Of a stretch of DNA of 64,000 nt, positions 34,851 through 44,951 are shown one piece after another. Made by a program: the position numbers and the translations under genes. Each line of letters starts with the position of its first letter. The first letter of the stretch is position 1. Source of the DNA: Schaalia sp. ORNL0103 (lineage in GTDB: Bacteria; Actinomycetota; Actinomycetes; Actinomycetales; Actinomycetaceae); assembly GCF_019429565.1 (NCBI RefSeq), contig NZ_JAHXSA010000001.1, forward strand, positions 806,001 through 870,000, read 5' to 3'. The notes under the pieces were generated by a model. That model did not search any database, was not told where the DNA came from, and was given only the letters and a program-made list of their open reading frames with translations.

Positions 34851-36377
34851 GTGACCAACGAGATCCCCACCCTGCGCGATCCCCAGGATCGCAGGCTTCC
34901 GCGCATCTCCCCGCCGTGTGGCCTCGTCATCTTCGGCATCACGGGCGACCTCGCGCGCAAGAAGCTCCTTCCCGCGATCTACGACCTCGCCAACCGTGGT
35001 TTGCTCCACCCGGCGTTCTCCCTCACCGGCTTTGCCCGCCGTGACTGGAGTCCGCAGGACTTCGAGGAATACGTGCGCGCCTCCATCGAGGCACACACCC
35101 GCACCGGCTTCAACGAGGGAACCTGGAACCAGCTGCGCTCGGGCCTGCGCTTCGTCTCGGGCACCTTCGACGACCCCGATGCCTACCGCCAGCTGGCCGA
35201 CACCGTCGCCGAGCTCGACCACTCGCGCGGCACCGGCGGCAACCACGCGTTCTACCTGTCGATTCCGCCCTCATACTTCCCGGTCGTGGCCAAGCACCTG
35301 TCTGACACGGGCCTCAACAAGCGTCAGGGCCGCGAATGGCGTCGCGTCATCATCGAGAAGCCTTTCGGACACGACCTCAAGTCCGCGCAAGAGCTCTCCG
35401 ACGTCATCTCGCAGATTTTCGACGAGCAGGACGTCTTCCGCATCGACCACTACCTGGGCAAGGAAACCGTCCAGAACATCATGGCGATGCGCTTCGCGAA
35501 CGCGATGTTCGAGCCGCTATGGAAGGCGAACTACGTCGATTCCGTGCAGATCACGATGGCCGAGGACATCGGCATCGGCACGCGCGCGGGCTACTACGAC
35601 GGCATCGGCGCGGCCCGCGACATCATCCAGAACCACCTGCTTCAGCTCATGGCGCTGACCGCCATGGAGGAGCCCGTCCACTTCACGCCCGAGGAAATCC
35701 GGGCGGAGAAGGAGAAGGTACTCTCCGCGGTGCGCCTGCCCGAGGACCTGGCCATCGATACGGCTCGCGGGCAGTACGCCGGCGGCTGGCAGGGCGGCGA
35801 TCAGGTGCGCGGCTACCTCGAGGAGGACGGCATTCCGGCCGATTCGACCACCGAGACCTTCGCCGCGATCAAGCTCTTCGTGGACACGCGCCGCTGGGCG
35901 GGCGTGCCCTTCTACCTGCGCGCCGGCAAGCGCCTCGGCAAGCGTGTCACCGAGATCGCCGTCATCTTCAAGCGTTCAGCCCACGTACCCTTCGGCAACA
36001 CCGACCTCAGTGAGTCGGGTCAGAACGCGCTCGTTATTCGCGTCCAACCGGACGAGGGCCTGACCCTCAAGCTTGGTGCGAAGGTTCCGGGCACTTCCAT
36101 GCAGGTGCGTGACGTGACCATGGACTTCGCCTACGGCCACGCGTTCACCGAGGACTCACCCGAGGCCTACGAACGCCTCATCCTGGACGCGCTCGTCGGC
36201 TCAGCTCCCCTGTTCCCGCACCAGCGCGAGGTCGAGGCCTCGTGGAAGATCCTCGACCCGATCCTGTCCTTCTGGGAGACCCAGGGTCAGCCTGAGCCCT
36301 ACGCGCCCGGCACGTGGGGTCCCCAATCCGCGCACGACATGCTGGCCCGTGACGGCCGTTTCTGGAGGCTCCCGTGA
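34851..36377 (+). CDS. zwf: Glucose-6-phosphate 1-dehydrogenase
   Basis: First enzyme of the oxidative pentose-phosphate pathway. It has 508 residues. NADP-binding motif FGITGDLARKKLLPA and active-site motif RIDHYLGKETVQN are visible, and the C-terminal domain is complete. GTG start at 34851. The stop overlaps the opcA start (GTGA), matching the known need of OpcA for G6PD assembly. Confidence 0.96.
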   Translation: MTNEIPTLRDPQDRRLPRISPPCGLVIFGITGDLARKKLLPAIYDLANRGLLHPAFSLTGFARRDWSPQDFEEYVRASIEAHTRTGFNEGTWNQLRSGLRFVSGTFDDPDAYRQLADTVAELDHSRGTGGNHAFYLSIPPSYFPVVAKHLSDTGLNKRQGREWRRVIIEKPFGHDLKSAQELSDVISQIFDEQDVFRIDHYLGKETVQNIMAMRFANAMFEPLWKANYVDSVQITMAEDIGIGTRAGYYDGIGAARDIIQNHLLQLMALTAMEEPVHFTPEEIRAEKEKVLSAVRLPEDLAIDTARGQYAGGWQGGDQVRGYLEEDGIPADSTTETFAAIKLFVDTRRWAGVPFYLRAGKRLGKRVTEIAVIFKRSAHVPFGNTDLSESGQNALVIRVQPDEGLTLKLGAKVPGTSMQVRDVTMDFAYGHAFTEDSPEAYERLILDALVGSAPLFPHQREVEASWKILDPILSFWETQGQPEPYAPGTWGPQSAHDMLARDGRFWRLP

Positions 36378-37315
36378 TCATCACCCTGAAGAACACCACG
36401 TCGGCCGAGGTTGCCTCCCGCATCGTGGAGCTGCGTGACGAGCGCGGTTCCGCCGCTCTGAGCCGTGTCCTCACGCTGCTCATCTGTGTGCCCGACCTCA
36501 TCGACGTCGACAACGCAATCGAGGTCTCCGACGCGGTCTCGCGCGAGCATCCCTGCCGCGTGATCGTCATCGTCGAGCCCGAGTCCACCGAGGGCACGGC
36601 TCGACTCAACGCCCAGATCCGCGTCGGCGACGCAGCGGGCCTGTCCGACATCATCATCCTGGAGCCTCGCGGTGAGGCCGCGTCGAACATCGACTCGCTC
36701 GTCATGCCGCTTCTCCAGTCGGATACGCCGGTCGTCACGTACTGGCCGGTCGTTCCCCCGCAGAACCCGGGCGCGCACCCGCTTGGTCGCCTCGCGGTCA
36801 AGCGCATCACCGATTCGCGCGCAACCGAGTGCCCCATGGATACCCTGTCGGCCCTCTCGGCCGTCTACACCCCCGGCGACACGGATCTCGCGTGGGCCGG
36901 CGTCACTCTGTGGCGGGCACTACTTGCGGCCATCGCAGAGGACTTTGACCGCCTGCCGACGTCGATCCGCGTCGCGGGTAACGCAACGCACCCCTCGCCT
37001 TTCCTCGTGGCCGCGTGGCTGCACCACCAGCTGGGTGTGCCCGTCGAGCGAGTCGTGGATCCCGAGGCCCTCACAATCACGGACATCACGTTCTTCTTCG
37101 ACGACGACGAGACCGTGTCGCTGTCGCGTAGCGCCTCCTCATCGGTCGCGCGCCTGTCGCGCCCGGGCCTCGAGGATCGCTCCGTGAACCTCGCACGCCG
37201 CTCCGTGCAGGACTCCCTCATGGAGGATCTGCGTCGCATGGATCCGGACGTGTACTACGGGGAGCTCCTCACCAAGGAACTCCCGCGGCTGGCTGCTTGC
37301 TCTGAGGGTGAGTGA
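36374..37315 (+). CDS. opcA: Glucose-6-phosphate dehydrogenase assembly protein OpcA
   Basis: Protein of 313 residues of the OpcA family, which in cyanobacteria and actinobacteria activates or assembles G6PD. No catalytic motif is expected. Family segments seen: VIVIVEPE, VTYWPVVPPQNPGAHPLGRLA and DLAWAGVTLWRALLA. It overlaps zwf on the left and pgl on the right, so zwf-opcA-pgl is one coupled operon. Confidence 0.92.
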   Translation: MIITLKNTTSAEVASRIVELRDERGSAALSRVLTLLICVPDLIDVDNAIEVSDAVSREHPCRVIVIVEPESTEGTARLNAQIRVGDAAGLSDIIILEPRGEAASNIDSLVMPLLQSDTPVVTYWPVVPPQNPGAHPLGRLAVKRITDSRATECPMDTLSALSAVYTPGDTDLAWAGVTLWRALLAAIAEDFDRLPTSIRVAGNATHPSPFLVAAWLHHQLGVPVERVVDPEALTITDITFFFDDDETVSLSRSASSSVARLSRPGLEDRSVNLARRSVQDSLMEDLRRMDPDVYYGELLTKELPRLAACSEGE

Positions 37316-38061
37316 CGATGGCGACTGTCCACACGTTCGAGGTCTACCCGACCGTCGAGGAACTGAACGAGGCCGTCGGCCGCGCGTTCCTCGCTCGTCT
37401 CAACACACTCATCGACGAGGCCGGAGCTGACTCGCGCATCAATCTGGCCATCTCGGGGGGCGCCATCACGACAACCCTCTTGCCGTCGTTGCTCCCGTCT
37501 GCCGACAAGATCGACTGGTCACGCGTGCGCGTGTGGCTGGTCGACGAGCGTTATGTGCCGGCGGGCAACGAGGATCGCAACGATGATCAGGCGTGGGAGG
37601 GCTTCCTCCACGCGGCCACCGGCGTCGAGTTCGTCCGTATGCCGACCTCGGATGCGTCCGCTCCTGGCGCGGGTTCCCTTGACGAGGCGACCACGGCGTT
37701 CGCTGACACGTGGCGTGAGCTGATGGGCGAGGGTTCCTTTGACATCGCACTGATCGGCATGGGCCCCGACGGGCACATCTGCTCACTCTTCCCGGGACGC
37801 GTCGACATGGACGAGGCCTCCCCCATTCTGGCGATCCGCAATTCTCCCAAGCCCCCACCCGAGCGCATCACGGTATCGATGCCAGTCATGCGCGCGTGCG
37901 GCGAGGTGTGGCTGACGACGGCGGGTACAGCGAAGGCGGATGCTCTCGGGCAAGCCTTTGCGGGCGCGTCTCCCCTCGACCTCCCGGTCGCGGGCATCCT
38001 CTCCCCCACGACGCGCGTTTATCTCGACGAGGCGGCCGCCGCGCGAATTAAGCTCGCGTAA
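37312..38061 (+). CDS. pgl: 6-phosphogluconolactonase
   Basis: Hydrolyses the product of Zwf. It has 249 residues with the sugar-isomerase-like fold: NLAISGGAITTTLLPSL, VWLVDERYVP, and IGMGPDGHICSLFPG. GTG 37312 overlaps the opcA stop; ATG 37318, two codons on, is an alternative. Last gene of the pentose-phosphate operon, followed by a strong hairpin. Confidence 0.93.
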   Translation: MTMATVHTFEVYPTVEELNEAVGRAFLARLNTLIDEAGADSRINLAISGGAITTTLLPSLLPSADKIDWSRVRVWLVDERYVPAGNEDRNDDQAWEGFLHAATGVEFVRMPTSDASAPGAGSLDEATTAFADTWRELMGEGSFDIALIGMGPDGHICSLFPGRVDMDEASPILAIRNSPKPPPERITVSMPVMRACGEVWLTTAGTAKADALGQAFAGASPLDLPVAGILSPTTRVYLDEAAAARIKLA

Positions 38062-38074
38062 TACTGCAACATCA

Positions 38075-38118
38075 CCGTGTGGGGCCGTCCTCTTCATGAA
38101 GAGGACGGCCCCACACGG
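38075..38118. terminator. Bidirectional terminator, 44-bp perfect palindrome
   Basis: The whole 44-bp stretch is a perfect inverted repeat beginning CCGTGTGGGGCCGTCC, between the pgl end (38061) and the separate secG terminator. Confidence 0.75.
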
Positions 38119-38126
38119 GTTTCCGG

Positions 38127-38164
38127 ATAAAAAATGGCTCCCCGCTCACAAGCGGAGAGCCATT
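38127..38164 (-). terminator. Rho-independent terminator of secG
   Basis: On the minus strand a 14-bp stem with one mismatch (AATGGCTCTCCGCT...AGCGGGGAGCCATT) runs into TTTTTTATCC, a classical intrinsic terminator. Confidence 0.8.
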
Positions 38165-38182
38165 AGAAAGACGAGAGAGCCG

Positions 38183-38434
38183 TCAGGCACCGAACTTCGC
38201 GAGCAGCGCGTAGCCAATGATGCACACCAGCCAGATGAGCAGCGTGCCCAGGGTGATGCGGTTCAGGTTACGCTCGGCAACGCCGGAGGAGCCGGCCGAC
38301 GAGGAGATGCCACCACCGAACATGTCCGACAGACCGCCGCCCTGTCCCTTGTGCATCAGGACGGTCAGGGTCAGCAGGATGCTGGTCAGGAAGATCAGAA
38401 CGATCAGCGTGTTGTTCAGAATGGTCACAGTCAA
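38183..38434 (-). CDS. secG: Preprotein translocase subunit SecG
   Basis: Small subunit of the SecYEG channel, 83 residues, with two transmembrane helices (about 9-27 and 60-78) joined by the Gly-rich loop HKGQGGGLSDMFGGG that marks the family. It follows tpiA on the same strand, as in other actinobacteria, and has its own intrinsic terminator. Confidence 0.93.
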   Translation of the reverse strand: MTVTILNNTLIVLIFLTSILLTLTVLMHKGQGGGLSDMFGGGISSSAGSSGVAERNLNRITLGTLLIWLVCIIGYALLAKFGA

Positions 38435-38499
38435 TCCAGTTTCTATCGCAGTTCACCCCGGATCGGGGTACATATGGCTTTAGTTTAACTGAGAATGCC

Positions 38500-38533
38500 G
38501 GTGGGGCCAACCGGCACACCGGTTGGCCCCACC
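38500..38533 (-). terminator. Hairpin between tpiA and secG
   Basis: A perfect 15-bp stem (38500-38514 with 38519-38533), 4-base loop, 58 bases after the tpiA stop. It probably ends the gap-pgk-tpi message or limits readthrough into secG. Confidence 0.65.
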
Positions 38534-38590
38534 TCGCGTCCGCTCCGACCCGGCTGACGTGGCCAAGCGAAGCGAGTGCGCGACGGTTTC

Positions 38591-39367
38591 TCAGGCGTAG
38601 AACGTCGCCATGGCGGCGAAGGAGTCAGCCTTGAGGGACGCGCCGCCGACGAGGCCGCCGTCGACGTCGGGCTGAGCCATGAGCTCCTTGATGTTGTCGG
38701 GCTTGGCGGAGCCACCGTAGAGGATGCGGGTGGACTCGGCGGTCTCGGCGCCGAAGTCCTCGGCCAGGGCGGCGCGGATGGCGCCGCACACTTCCTGGGC
38801 GTCCTCGGCGGAAGCGGTCTCGCCGGTGCCGATGGCCCAGATGGGCTCGTAGGCGATGACGATCTTGGCGACCTCTTCGGCCTTCCAGCCGGCGAGAGCG
38901 GCGCGGATCTGGCCGAGCACGAACTCGACGTAGGTGCCGGCCTTGCGAACCTCGAGGGCCTCGCCGCAGCACAGGATCGGGGTCATGCCGGCGTCGAAGA
39001 CCTTGCGGGCCTTGGCGCCGACGAGCTCGTCGGACTCGCCGTGGTACTCGCGACGCTCGGAGTGGCCCATGACCACGTAGGAGACGCCGAGCTTAGTCAG
39101 CATTTCGGTGGAGATTTCGCCGGTGTAGGCGCCGTTGTCGTGGATCGACACGTCCTGAGCACCGTACTTGATCTGCAGCTCATCGGCATCAACGATGGTC
39201 TGGACGGTGCGGATGTCGGTGAACGGCGGGATGACGAGGACCTCGCACTTGGAGTAGTCGTGGTCCGCGTCGGACAGGGCCATCGCCAGGCCCTGGACGA
39301 GGTGGTTGGCCTCAAGGTGATCGAGGTTCATCTTCCAGTTGCCGGCCATCAGGGGCGTACGTGCCAT
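38591..39367 (-). CDS. tpiA: Triosephosphate isomerase
   Basis: Glycolytic enzyme of 258 residues. Catalytic residues are visible: Lys in GNWKMN, His in MGHSERR, Glu in [11 protein letters not shown]; the phosphate-binding ends YGGSAKPDN and GGLVGGASL are present. It starts three bases after the pgk stop. Confidence 0.97.
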   Translation of the reverse strand: MARTPLMAGNWKMNLDHLEANHLVQGLAMALSDADHDYSKCEVLVIPPFTDIRTVQTIVDADELQIKYGAQDVSIHDNGAYTGEISTEMLTKLGVSYVVMGHSERREYHGESDELVGAKARKVFDAGMTPILCCGEALEVRKAGTYVEFVLGQIRAALAGWKAEEVAKIVIAYEPIWAIGTGETASAEDAQEVCGAIRAALAEDFGAETAESTRILYGGSAKPDNIKELMAQPDVDGGLVGGASLKADSFAAMATFYA

Positions 39368-39370
39368 GAG

Positions 39371-40561
39371 TCAGTCCTCCAGAACTGCGATACCGGGCAG
39401 AACCTTGCCCTCGAGGAGCTCGAGGGAGGCGCCACCACCAGTGGAAATGTGAGAGAAGGTGTTCTCGTCAAAGCCGAGCAGGCGCACGGCCGCGGCGGAG
39501 TCACCACCGCCGATGACGGAGAACATGGAGCCCTTAGAGAGGGCTTCGGCGACGGCGCGGGTGCCGCCGGCGAACGCATCGAACTCGAAGACGCCCATGG
39601 GGCCGTTCCAGGCCACGGTCTTCGCGGTGGCCAGCTTCTCGGCGAAGAGCTTCTGCGATTCGGGGCCGATGTCCAGACCCATCTGGTCGTCGGGGATGGC
39701 GTCGACCTTGACGACGGTCGCGGGCGCGTCGGCCGCGAACTCGGGGGCGACGATGACATCCACGGGCAGGACGAGGTCGACGCCGCGCTCTGCGGCCTCG
39801 GCGATGTAGCCCTTGACGGTCTCGATCTGGTCTTCCTCCAGGAGGGACTTGCCCACGGAGTAGCCCTGAGCGGCCAGGAAGGTGAAGACCATGCCGCCGC
39901 CGATGAAGAGCATGTCAGCCTTCTTCAGCAGGTTGGCGATGACGCCCAGCTTGTCAGAGACCTTGGAACCACCGAGGACGACGCCGTAGGGGCGCTCGGG
40001 GTCGCCGGTGACCTTGGACAGGGACTCGATCTCCTTAAGGACGAGCAGGCCTGCGGCCGAGGGCAGGATCTTAGCGATGTCGTAGACGGAGGCCTGCTTG
40101 CGGTGGACGACGCCGAAGCCGTCGGAGACGAAGGCGTCACCGAGCTTGGCGTACTCACGGGCCAGCTCTTCGCGCTCTTCGTCGACCTTCGAGGTCTCAC
40201 GAGCGTCGTAGCGGACGTTCTCGAGCAGGGCGATCTCGCCCTCACCCAGGGCGGCGACGGTCTCGGTGGCGGACGGGCCAACGACGTCGGAGGCCAGCGT
40301 GACCTTCACGCCGGACAGCTCGGCGAGGCGCGTGGCGACGGGGGCCAGCGAGAAGGCGGGATCGACCTGACCCTTGGGGCGGCCGAGATGGGCCATGATG
40401 ACGACCTTGGCACCGGCGTCGGTGAGGGTCTTGAGGGTCGGCAGCGCCGCGCGGATACGGCCGTCGTCGGTAATGACGCCGTCCTTGAGCGGAACGTTGA
40501 AGTCGGAGCGGACGAGGACGCGCTTTCCGCGCAGGTCGCCCAGGGTGGAGATGGTCCTCAC
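39371..40561 (-). CDS. pgk: Phosphoglycerate kinase
   Basis: Glycolytic kinase of 396 residues. N-terminal [19 protein letters not shown], and the C-terminal nucleotide site [13 protein letters not shown] and [13 protein letters not shown] are present. A hairpin separates it from gap upstream (40599-40632). Confidence 0.97.
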   Translation of the reverse strand: MRTISTLGDLRGKRVLVRSDFNVPLKDGVITDDGRIRAALPTLKTLTDAGAKVVIMAHLGRPKGQVDPAFSLAPVATRLAELSGVKVTLASDVVGPSATETVAALGEGEIALLENVRYDARETSKVDEEREELAREYAKLGDAFVSDGFGVVHRKQASVYDIAKILPSAAGLLVLKEIESLSKVTGDPERPYGVVLGGSKVSDKLGVIANLLKKADMLFIGGGMVFTFLAAQGYSVGKSLLEEDQIETVKGYIAEAAERGVDLVLPVDVIVAPEFAADAPATVVKVDAIPDDQMGLDIGPESQKLFAEKLATAKTVAWNGPMGVFEFDAFAGGTRAVAEALSKGSMFSVIGGGDSAAAVRLLGFDENTFSHISTGGGASLELLEGKVLPGIAVLED

Positions 40562-40598
40562 GAGGAGTCCTTTCGGTCTGAAGGCGGTGGCGATGTAC

Positions 40599-40632
40599 GA
40601 GATGCCCGTGCACGAGCGTGCACGGGCATCTC
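40599..40632 (-). terminator. Hairpin between gap and pgk
   Basis: A perfect 15-bp stem GAGATGCCCGTGCAC with GTGCACGGGCATCTC, loop GAGC, 36 bases after the gap stop. No T-run. It may partly terminate or stabilise the gap transcript so that gap is made in excess of pgk and tpiA. Confidence 0.6.
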
Positions 40633-40668
40633 GCTGATCAGCTCATGGCTGGTGTATCAGCTGTGTGC

Positions 40669-41880
<1,212 letters not shown>

Positions 41881-42864
41881 TCAGTCCTCTTCGAGCATGT
41901 CGAGGGTGAGCGCAGATTCCGTGTCCGGAATGCCGCGTTCGTGCGCGACCTTGTCGGCGAGAGCCAGAAGGCGACGGATACGCCCCGCGACGGCATCCTT
42001 AGTGAGAGGCGGATTCGTGTGCTTGCCGAGCTCCTCGAGGGAGGCCTGCTTGTACTGCAGACGCAGCGTGCCGGCCTCGAGCAGGTGGGCGGGGACGTCG
42101 TCTCCGAGGATCTCGAAGGCGCGTTCAACGCGGGCACCCGCGGCGACGGCCGCGCGGGCGGAGCGGCGCAGGTTCGCGTCGTCAAAGTTAGCCAGTCGGT
42201 TGGCGCTGCCTCGGGCCTCGCGGCGTTCGCGCCTCTCCTGCCACGCCTCGAAGGTCTGGGGGGCGCCCATGGCGGAGATCAGGGTTCCGATCGCGTCCGA
42301 ATCGCGGACGGAAACACGGTCGGTGCCGCGCACCTCCTTGGAACGGGCGGCTGCGCCGAGTTTGCGCGCACAGCCGACCATCGCGAGAGCCACCTCGGGA
42401 CCGGGGCACGTGATCTCGAGCGAAGAAGAACGCCCGGGTTCCATGAGCGAGCCGCGTGCGAGGAAGGCACCGCGCCAGATAGCCGCGGCCTCCGCGGTTC
42501 CGGAGGCGACAAGAACCGGGGGCAGGCCGCGCACGGGTCGACGCAGGGAATCGACGAGGCCGGTAAGGCGCGCAAGCTCGTCGGCCTTGTGGACGACGCG
42601 CACGACGTAGCGCTTGCCACGTCGCAGAGAAGAACCGGACACCACGACGACGGAAGACTCGGCGTTGTACAGCGCCTGCAGGTAGGTGCGCAGGCGGCGC
42701 GCGGCCACGGGCGAGTCAAGCTCGGCCTCGACGAGGATGCGGCCACCCACGAGGTGCAGGCCTCCCGCGAAACGCAGCGTCGCGCTCACTTCGGCGGCGA
42801 CCTCAGACGGCGTCGTAACGACGGCGCGCGCCAGCTCGTCCTTCATGTCAGATGTCAGGGACAC
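41881..42864 (-). CDS. whiA: DNA-binding protein WhiA
   Basis: Conserved regulator of 327 residues with a LAGLIDADG-like N-terminal domain and a C-terminal HTH ([20 protein letters not shown]). In Streptomyces it controls sporulation division genes; in other Gram-positives it affects division and chromosome segregation. GTG 42864 gives [16 protein letters not shown], the usual family start, behind a GGAGA site; the frame continues to 42903. It follows yvcK and rapZ, the classical order. Confidence 0.93.
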   Translation of the reverse strand: MSLTSDMKDELARAVVTTPSEVAAEVSATLRFAGGLHLVGGRILVEAELDSPVAARRLRTYLQALYNAESSVVVVSGSSLRRGKRYVVRVVHKADELARLTGLVDSLRRPVRGLPPVLVASGTAEAAAIWRGAFLARGSLMEPGRSSSLEITCPGPEVALAMVGCARKLGAAARSKEVRGTDRVSVRDSDAIGTLISAMGAPQTFEAWQERRERREARGSANRLANFDDANLRRSARAAVAAGARVERAFEILGDDVPAHLLEAGTLRLQYKQASLEELGKHTNPPLTKDAVAGRIRRLLALADKVAHERGIPDTESALTLDMLEED

Positions 42865-42909
42865 GGCTTCTCCAGATATGTCATGTCGTTTGTCAGCAGG
42901 CAACAGGTT

Positions 42910-43914
42910 CTAAGGTAACCACGTTTCGCTCTGTCCTACCTCACCGAGGAAGCCGTCAAATGCGTCACGCAGCGCGGCGGCGAGGCGCAGCGGGTCGTGA
43001 TGCGGGGCTCCATCACCCGTGCGAACCTGCCGCAACAGGACACGCGCGCCGAGTTCTTCCGCGGCAACGATCAGGTCGTCGATGTCGTCGCAGGCCGTCG
43101 GATCCGCAACGACAACGTCAAGCTTGAGCATGGGTGCGTACTCGCGCAGAACACGTACGTGGTCGGCGGTCGACATGAGATCGGTTTCGCCGCGCTGGCG
43201 CGCCAGGTTGAGCACAAGCGCGCGGTGGGCGTCGGTCGTAGCAAGCGCGCGGTTAATCTCTGGCACCAGCAGGTGCGGGATCACGGAGGTGTACCACGAG
43301 CCGGGCCCCAGGACGACCCAGTCGGCCTCGGAGATAGCCTCGGTGACCGCGGCAGGTACCTCGGGCGCTTCAGGAGTGATGCGTACGTGCTCGACGGTGC
43401 CGGGAGCGACGGCGACCTTGGATTGACCCGAAACAACGTAGCGGCGGCCACCGTCGTTCATATCCGCCTCGATGTCGATCGGCGTCGACGACATGGGCAG
43501 GACGCGTCCCTGCGCGCCGAGGAGACGACCGACCCAGTCGAGGCCCTCGACGGGATCGTCGAGGAGCTGCCACAGGCCGGAGATCAGCAGGTTGCCGAGG
43601 GCGTGCCCATTGAGCGGGCCGGTCGTGTCCAGGCGCAGCTGCATGACGTCGCGCCAGGTCAGGCCCCACTCGGATTCCTCGCAGAGGGACGCCAGCGCCA
43701 TGCGGAGGTCGCCGGGAGGCAGGATCGGCATCTCCTGGCGCAGTCGGCCGGAGCTTCCGCCGTCGTCGGCGACGGTCACAACAGCCGTCAGCGCGCGGGT
43801 GATATGGCGCAGGGCCCGCAGCGTCGCGGACAGGCCATGTCCGCCGCCGAGGGCGACGATGTTTTGGCCGGATTCTCCACGTTGAACCCAGCCGGCTGCA
43901 TCAAGATAGGGCAT
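42910..43914 (-). CDS. yvcK: UDP-GlcNAc-binding regulator YvcK/GlmR
   Basis: Protein of 334 residues of the YvcK/CuvA family, needed for cell-wall precursor supply on gluconeogenic carbon. N-terminal GGGHGLSATLRALR and VADDGGSSGRLR form the nucleotide-sugar site; LGPGSWYTSVIPHLLV is conserved. Its ATG shares a base with the rapZ stop (TGATG), so translation is coupled. Confidence 0.93.
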   Translation of the reverse strand: MPYLDAAGWVQRGESGQNIVALGGGHGLSATLRALRHITRALTAVVTVADDGGSSGRLRQEMPILPPGDLRMALASLCEESEWGLTWRDVMQLRLDTTGPLNGHALGNLLISGLWQLLDDPVEGLDWVGRLLGAQGRVLPMSSTPIDIEADMNDGGRRYVVSGQSKVAVAPGTVEHVRITPEAPEVPAAVTEAISEADWVVLGPGSWYTSVIPHLLVPEINRALATTDAHRALVLNLARQRGETDLMSTADHVRVLREYAPMLKLDVVVADPTACDDIDDLIVAAEELGARVLLRQVRTGDGAPHHDPLRLAAALRDAFDGFLGEVGQSETWLP

Positions 43915-44909
43915 CAGTCTCTCCCAATGTCACGGTGCATCACGCGAACCGTGTATCCGTGTGTGCGCAGGCGTTCGGCGATAGCCTCAGAGGACGCAAC
44001 GGAGCGGTGCTTTCCGCCCGTGCATCCGACGGCGATCGTGACGAATGGCTTCAATTCTGCCAGATAGCCGCTGAGCATGGGGGCAAGAAGGTCGGCATAT
44101 CCGAGAGCAAAATCGCGCGCGCCCGGCTGAGAGAGAACGTAGTCGGCGACCGCCTGGTCCTTGCCCGTCAGGTGGCGCAGCTCGTCCACCCAGTACGGGT
44201 TCTTCAAGAAGCGCACGTCGACGACGTGATCGGCGTCGAGCGGGAGTCCATGCTTGAATCCGAAAGACTCAACCGTGACCTGCAGGGGGCGCTCCTCCCC
44301 CGCCACGATGTCGCGGATCCGCCTCGTCAGATCGTGGACGCTCATCGTGGAGGTGTCGATGACCTCGTCGGCCGCGCGACGCAGGGGCGCAAGCAAGCGC
44401 ATCTCGGCCTTGATACCGTCCATGAGGGTGCCGGCTCCCTGGAGGGGATGCGGGCGGCGGTTGGATTCGTAGCGGCGCACCAGAGTCTCGGGGCTGGCCT
44501 CGAGGAAGATGACACGATAGGCGATGCCCGCTCCCTTAAGCTGTTCGAGCGTGGCATCAAGCGTGCGGAAGAAGGTACGCGAGCGCACGTCCACGCCGAC
44601 AGCCAGTCGGTGCACGCCCGCAGCCGGGTCGTTCGACATCATGCCGACGAGAGCGGGCAGCATCGTCGGCGGCAGGTTGTCGACGACGTACCAGTCCAGG
44701 TCTTCGAGTGCACGGGCGGCGCCGGTGCGGCCCGCTCCGGAGTAGCCGGTGATGATGAGAACCTCGTTGGAGGCGCGCGGCTCGTACTTGACGCGCATCA
44801 TGTCGCGCACAGCGATGCCCTCGGGGACCGTGGGAGGGTTCTCCTCGTTCATCGACGAGGCCTGGGCCTCGTCTGCGTCGTGAGCATCCGTGGGTGTGTG
44901 GTCGGGCAT
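43914..44909 (-). CDS. rapZ: RNase adapter/nucleotide-binding protein RapZ
   Basis: P-loop protein of 331 residues. The N-terminal P-loop reads TGYSGAGRTGA, with Arg where the classical Walker A Lys would be, as commonly in actinobacterial members. The C-terminal domain has GFKHGLPLDADHVVDVRFLKNP and VGCTGGKHRSV. In Escherichia coli it steers glmZ decay; in actinobacteria the role is unknown but linked to amino-sugar or wall metabolism through yvcK. ATG 44909 follows AGGAGG; the first 45 residues are an acidic, variable extension. Confidence 0.92.
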   Translation of the reverse strand: MPDHTPTDAHDADEAQASSMNEENPPTVPEGIAVRDMMRVKYEPRASNEVLIITGYSGAGRTGAARALEDLDWYVVDNLPPTMLPALVGMMSNDPAAGVHRLAVGVDVRSRTFFRTLDATLEQLKGAGIAYRVIFLEASPETLVRRYESNRRPHPLQGAGTLMDGIKAEMRLLAPLRRAADEVIDTSTMSVHDLTRRIRDIVAGEERPLQVTVESFGFKHGLPLDADHVVDVRFLKNPYWVDELRHLTGKDQAVADYVLSQPGARDFALGYADLLAPMLSGYLAELKPFVTIAVGCTGGKHRSVASSEAIAERLRTHGYTVRVMHRDIGRD

Positions 44910-44951
44910 GGCGTCCTCCTGACGGGTCGGCTGGTCGGGTGATGGGAGCTG

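Noticed and set aside
32601-35246. Long open frame (881 codons) on the minus strand opposite tkt
   Set aside because: It lies antisense to a clear transketolase, has low-complexity Gly/Val/Arg sequence, and is explained by strong G/C third-position bias of tkt.
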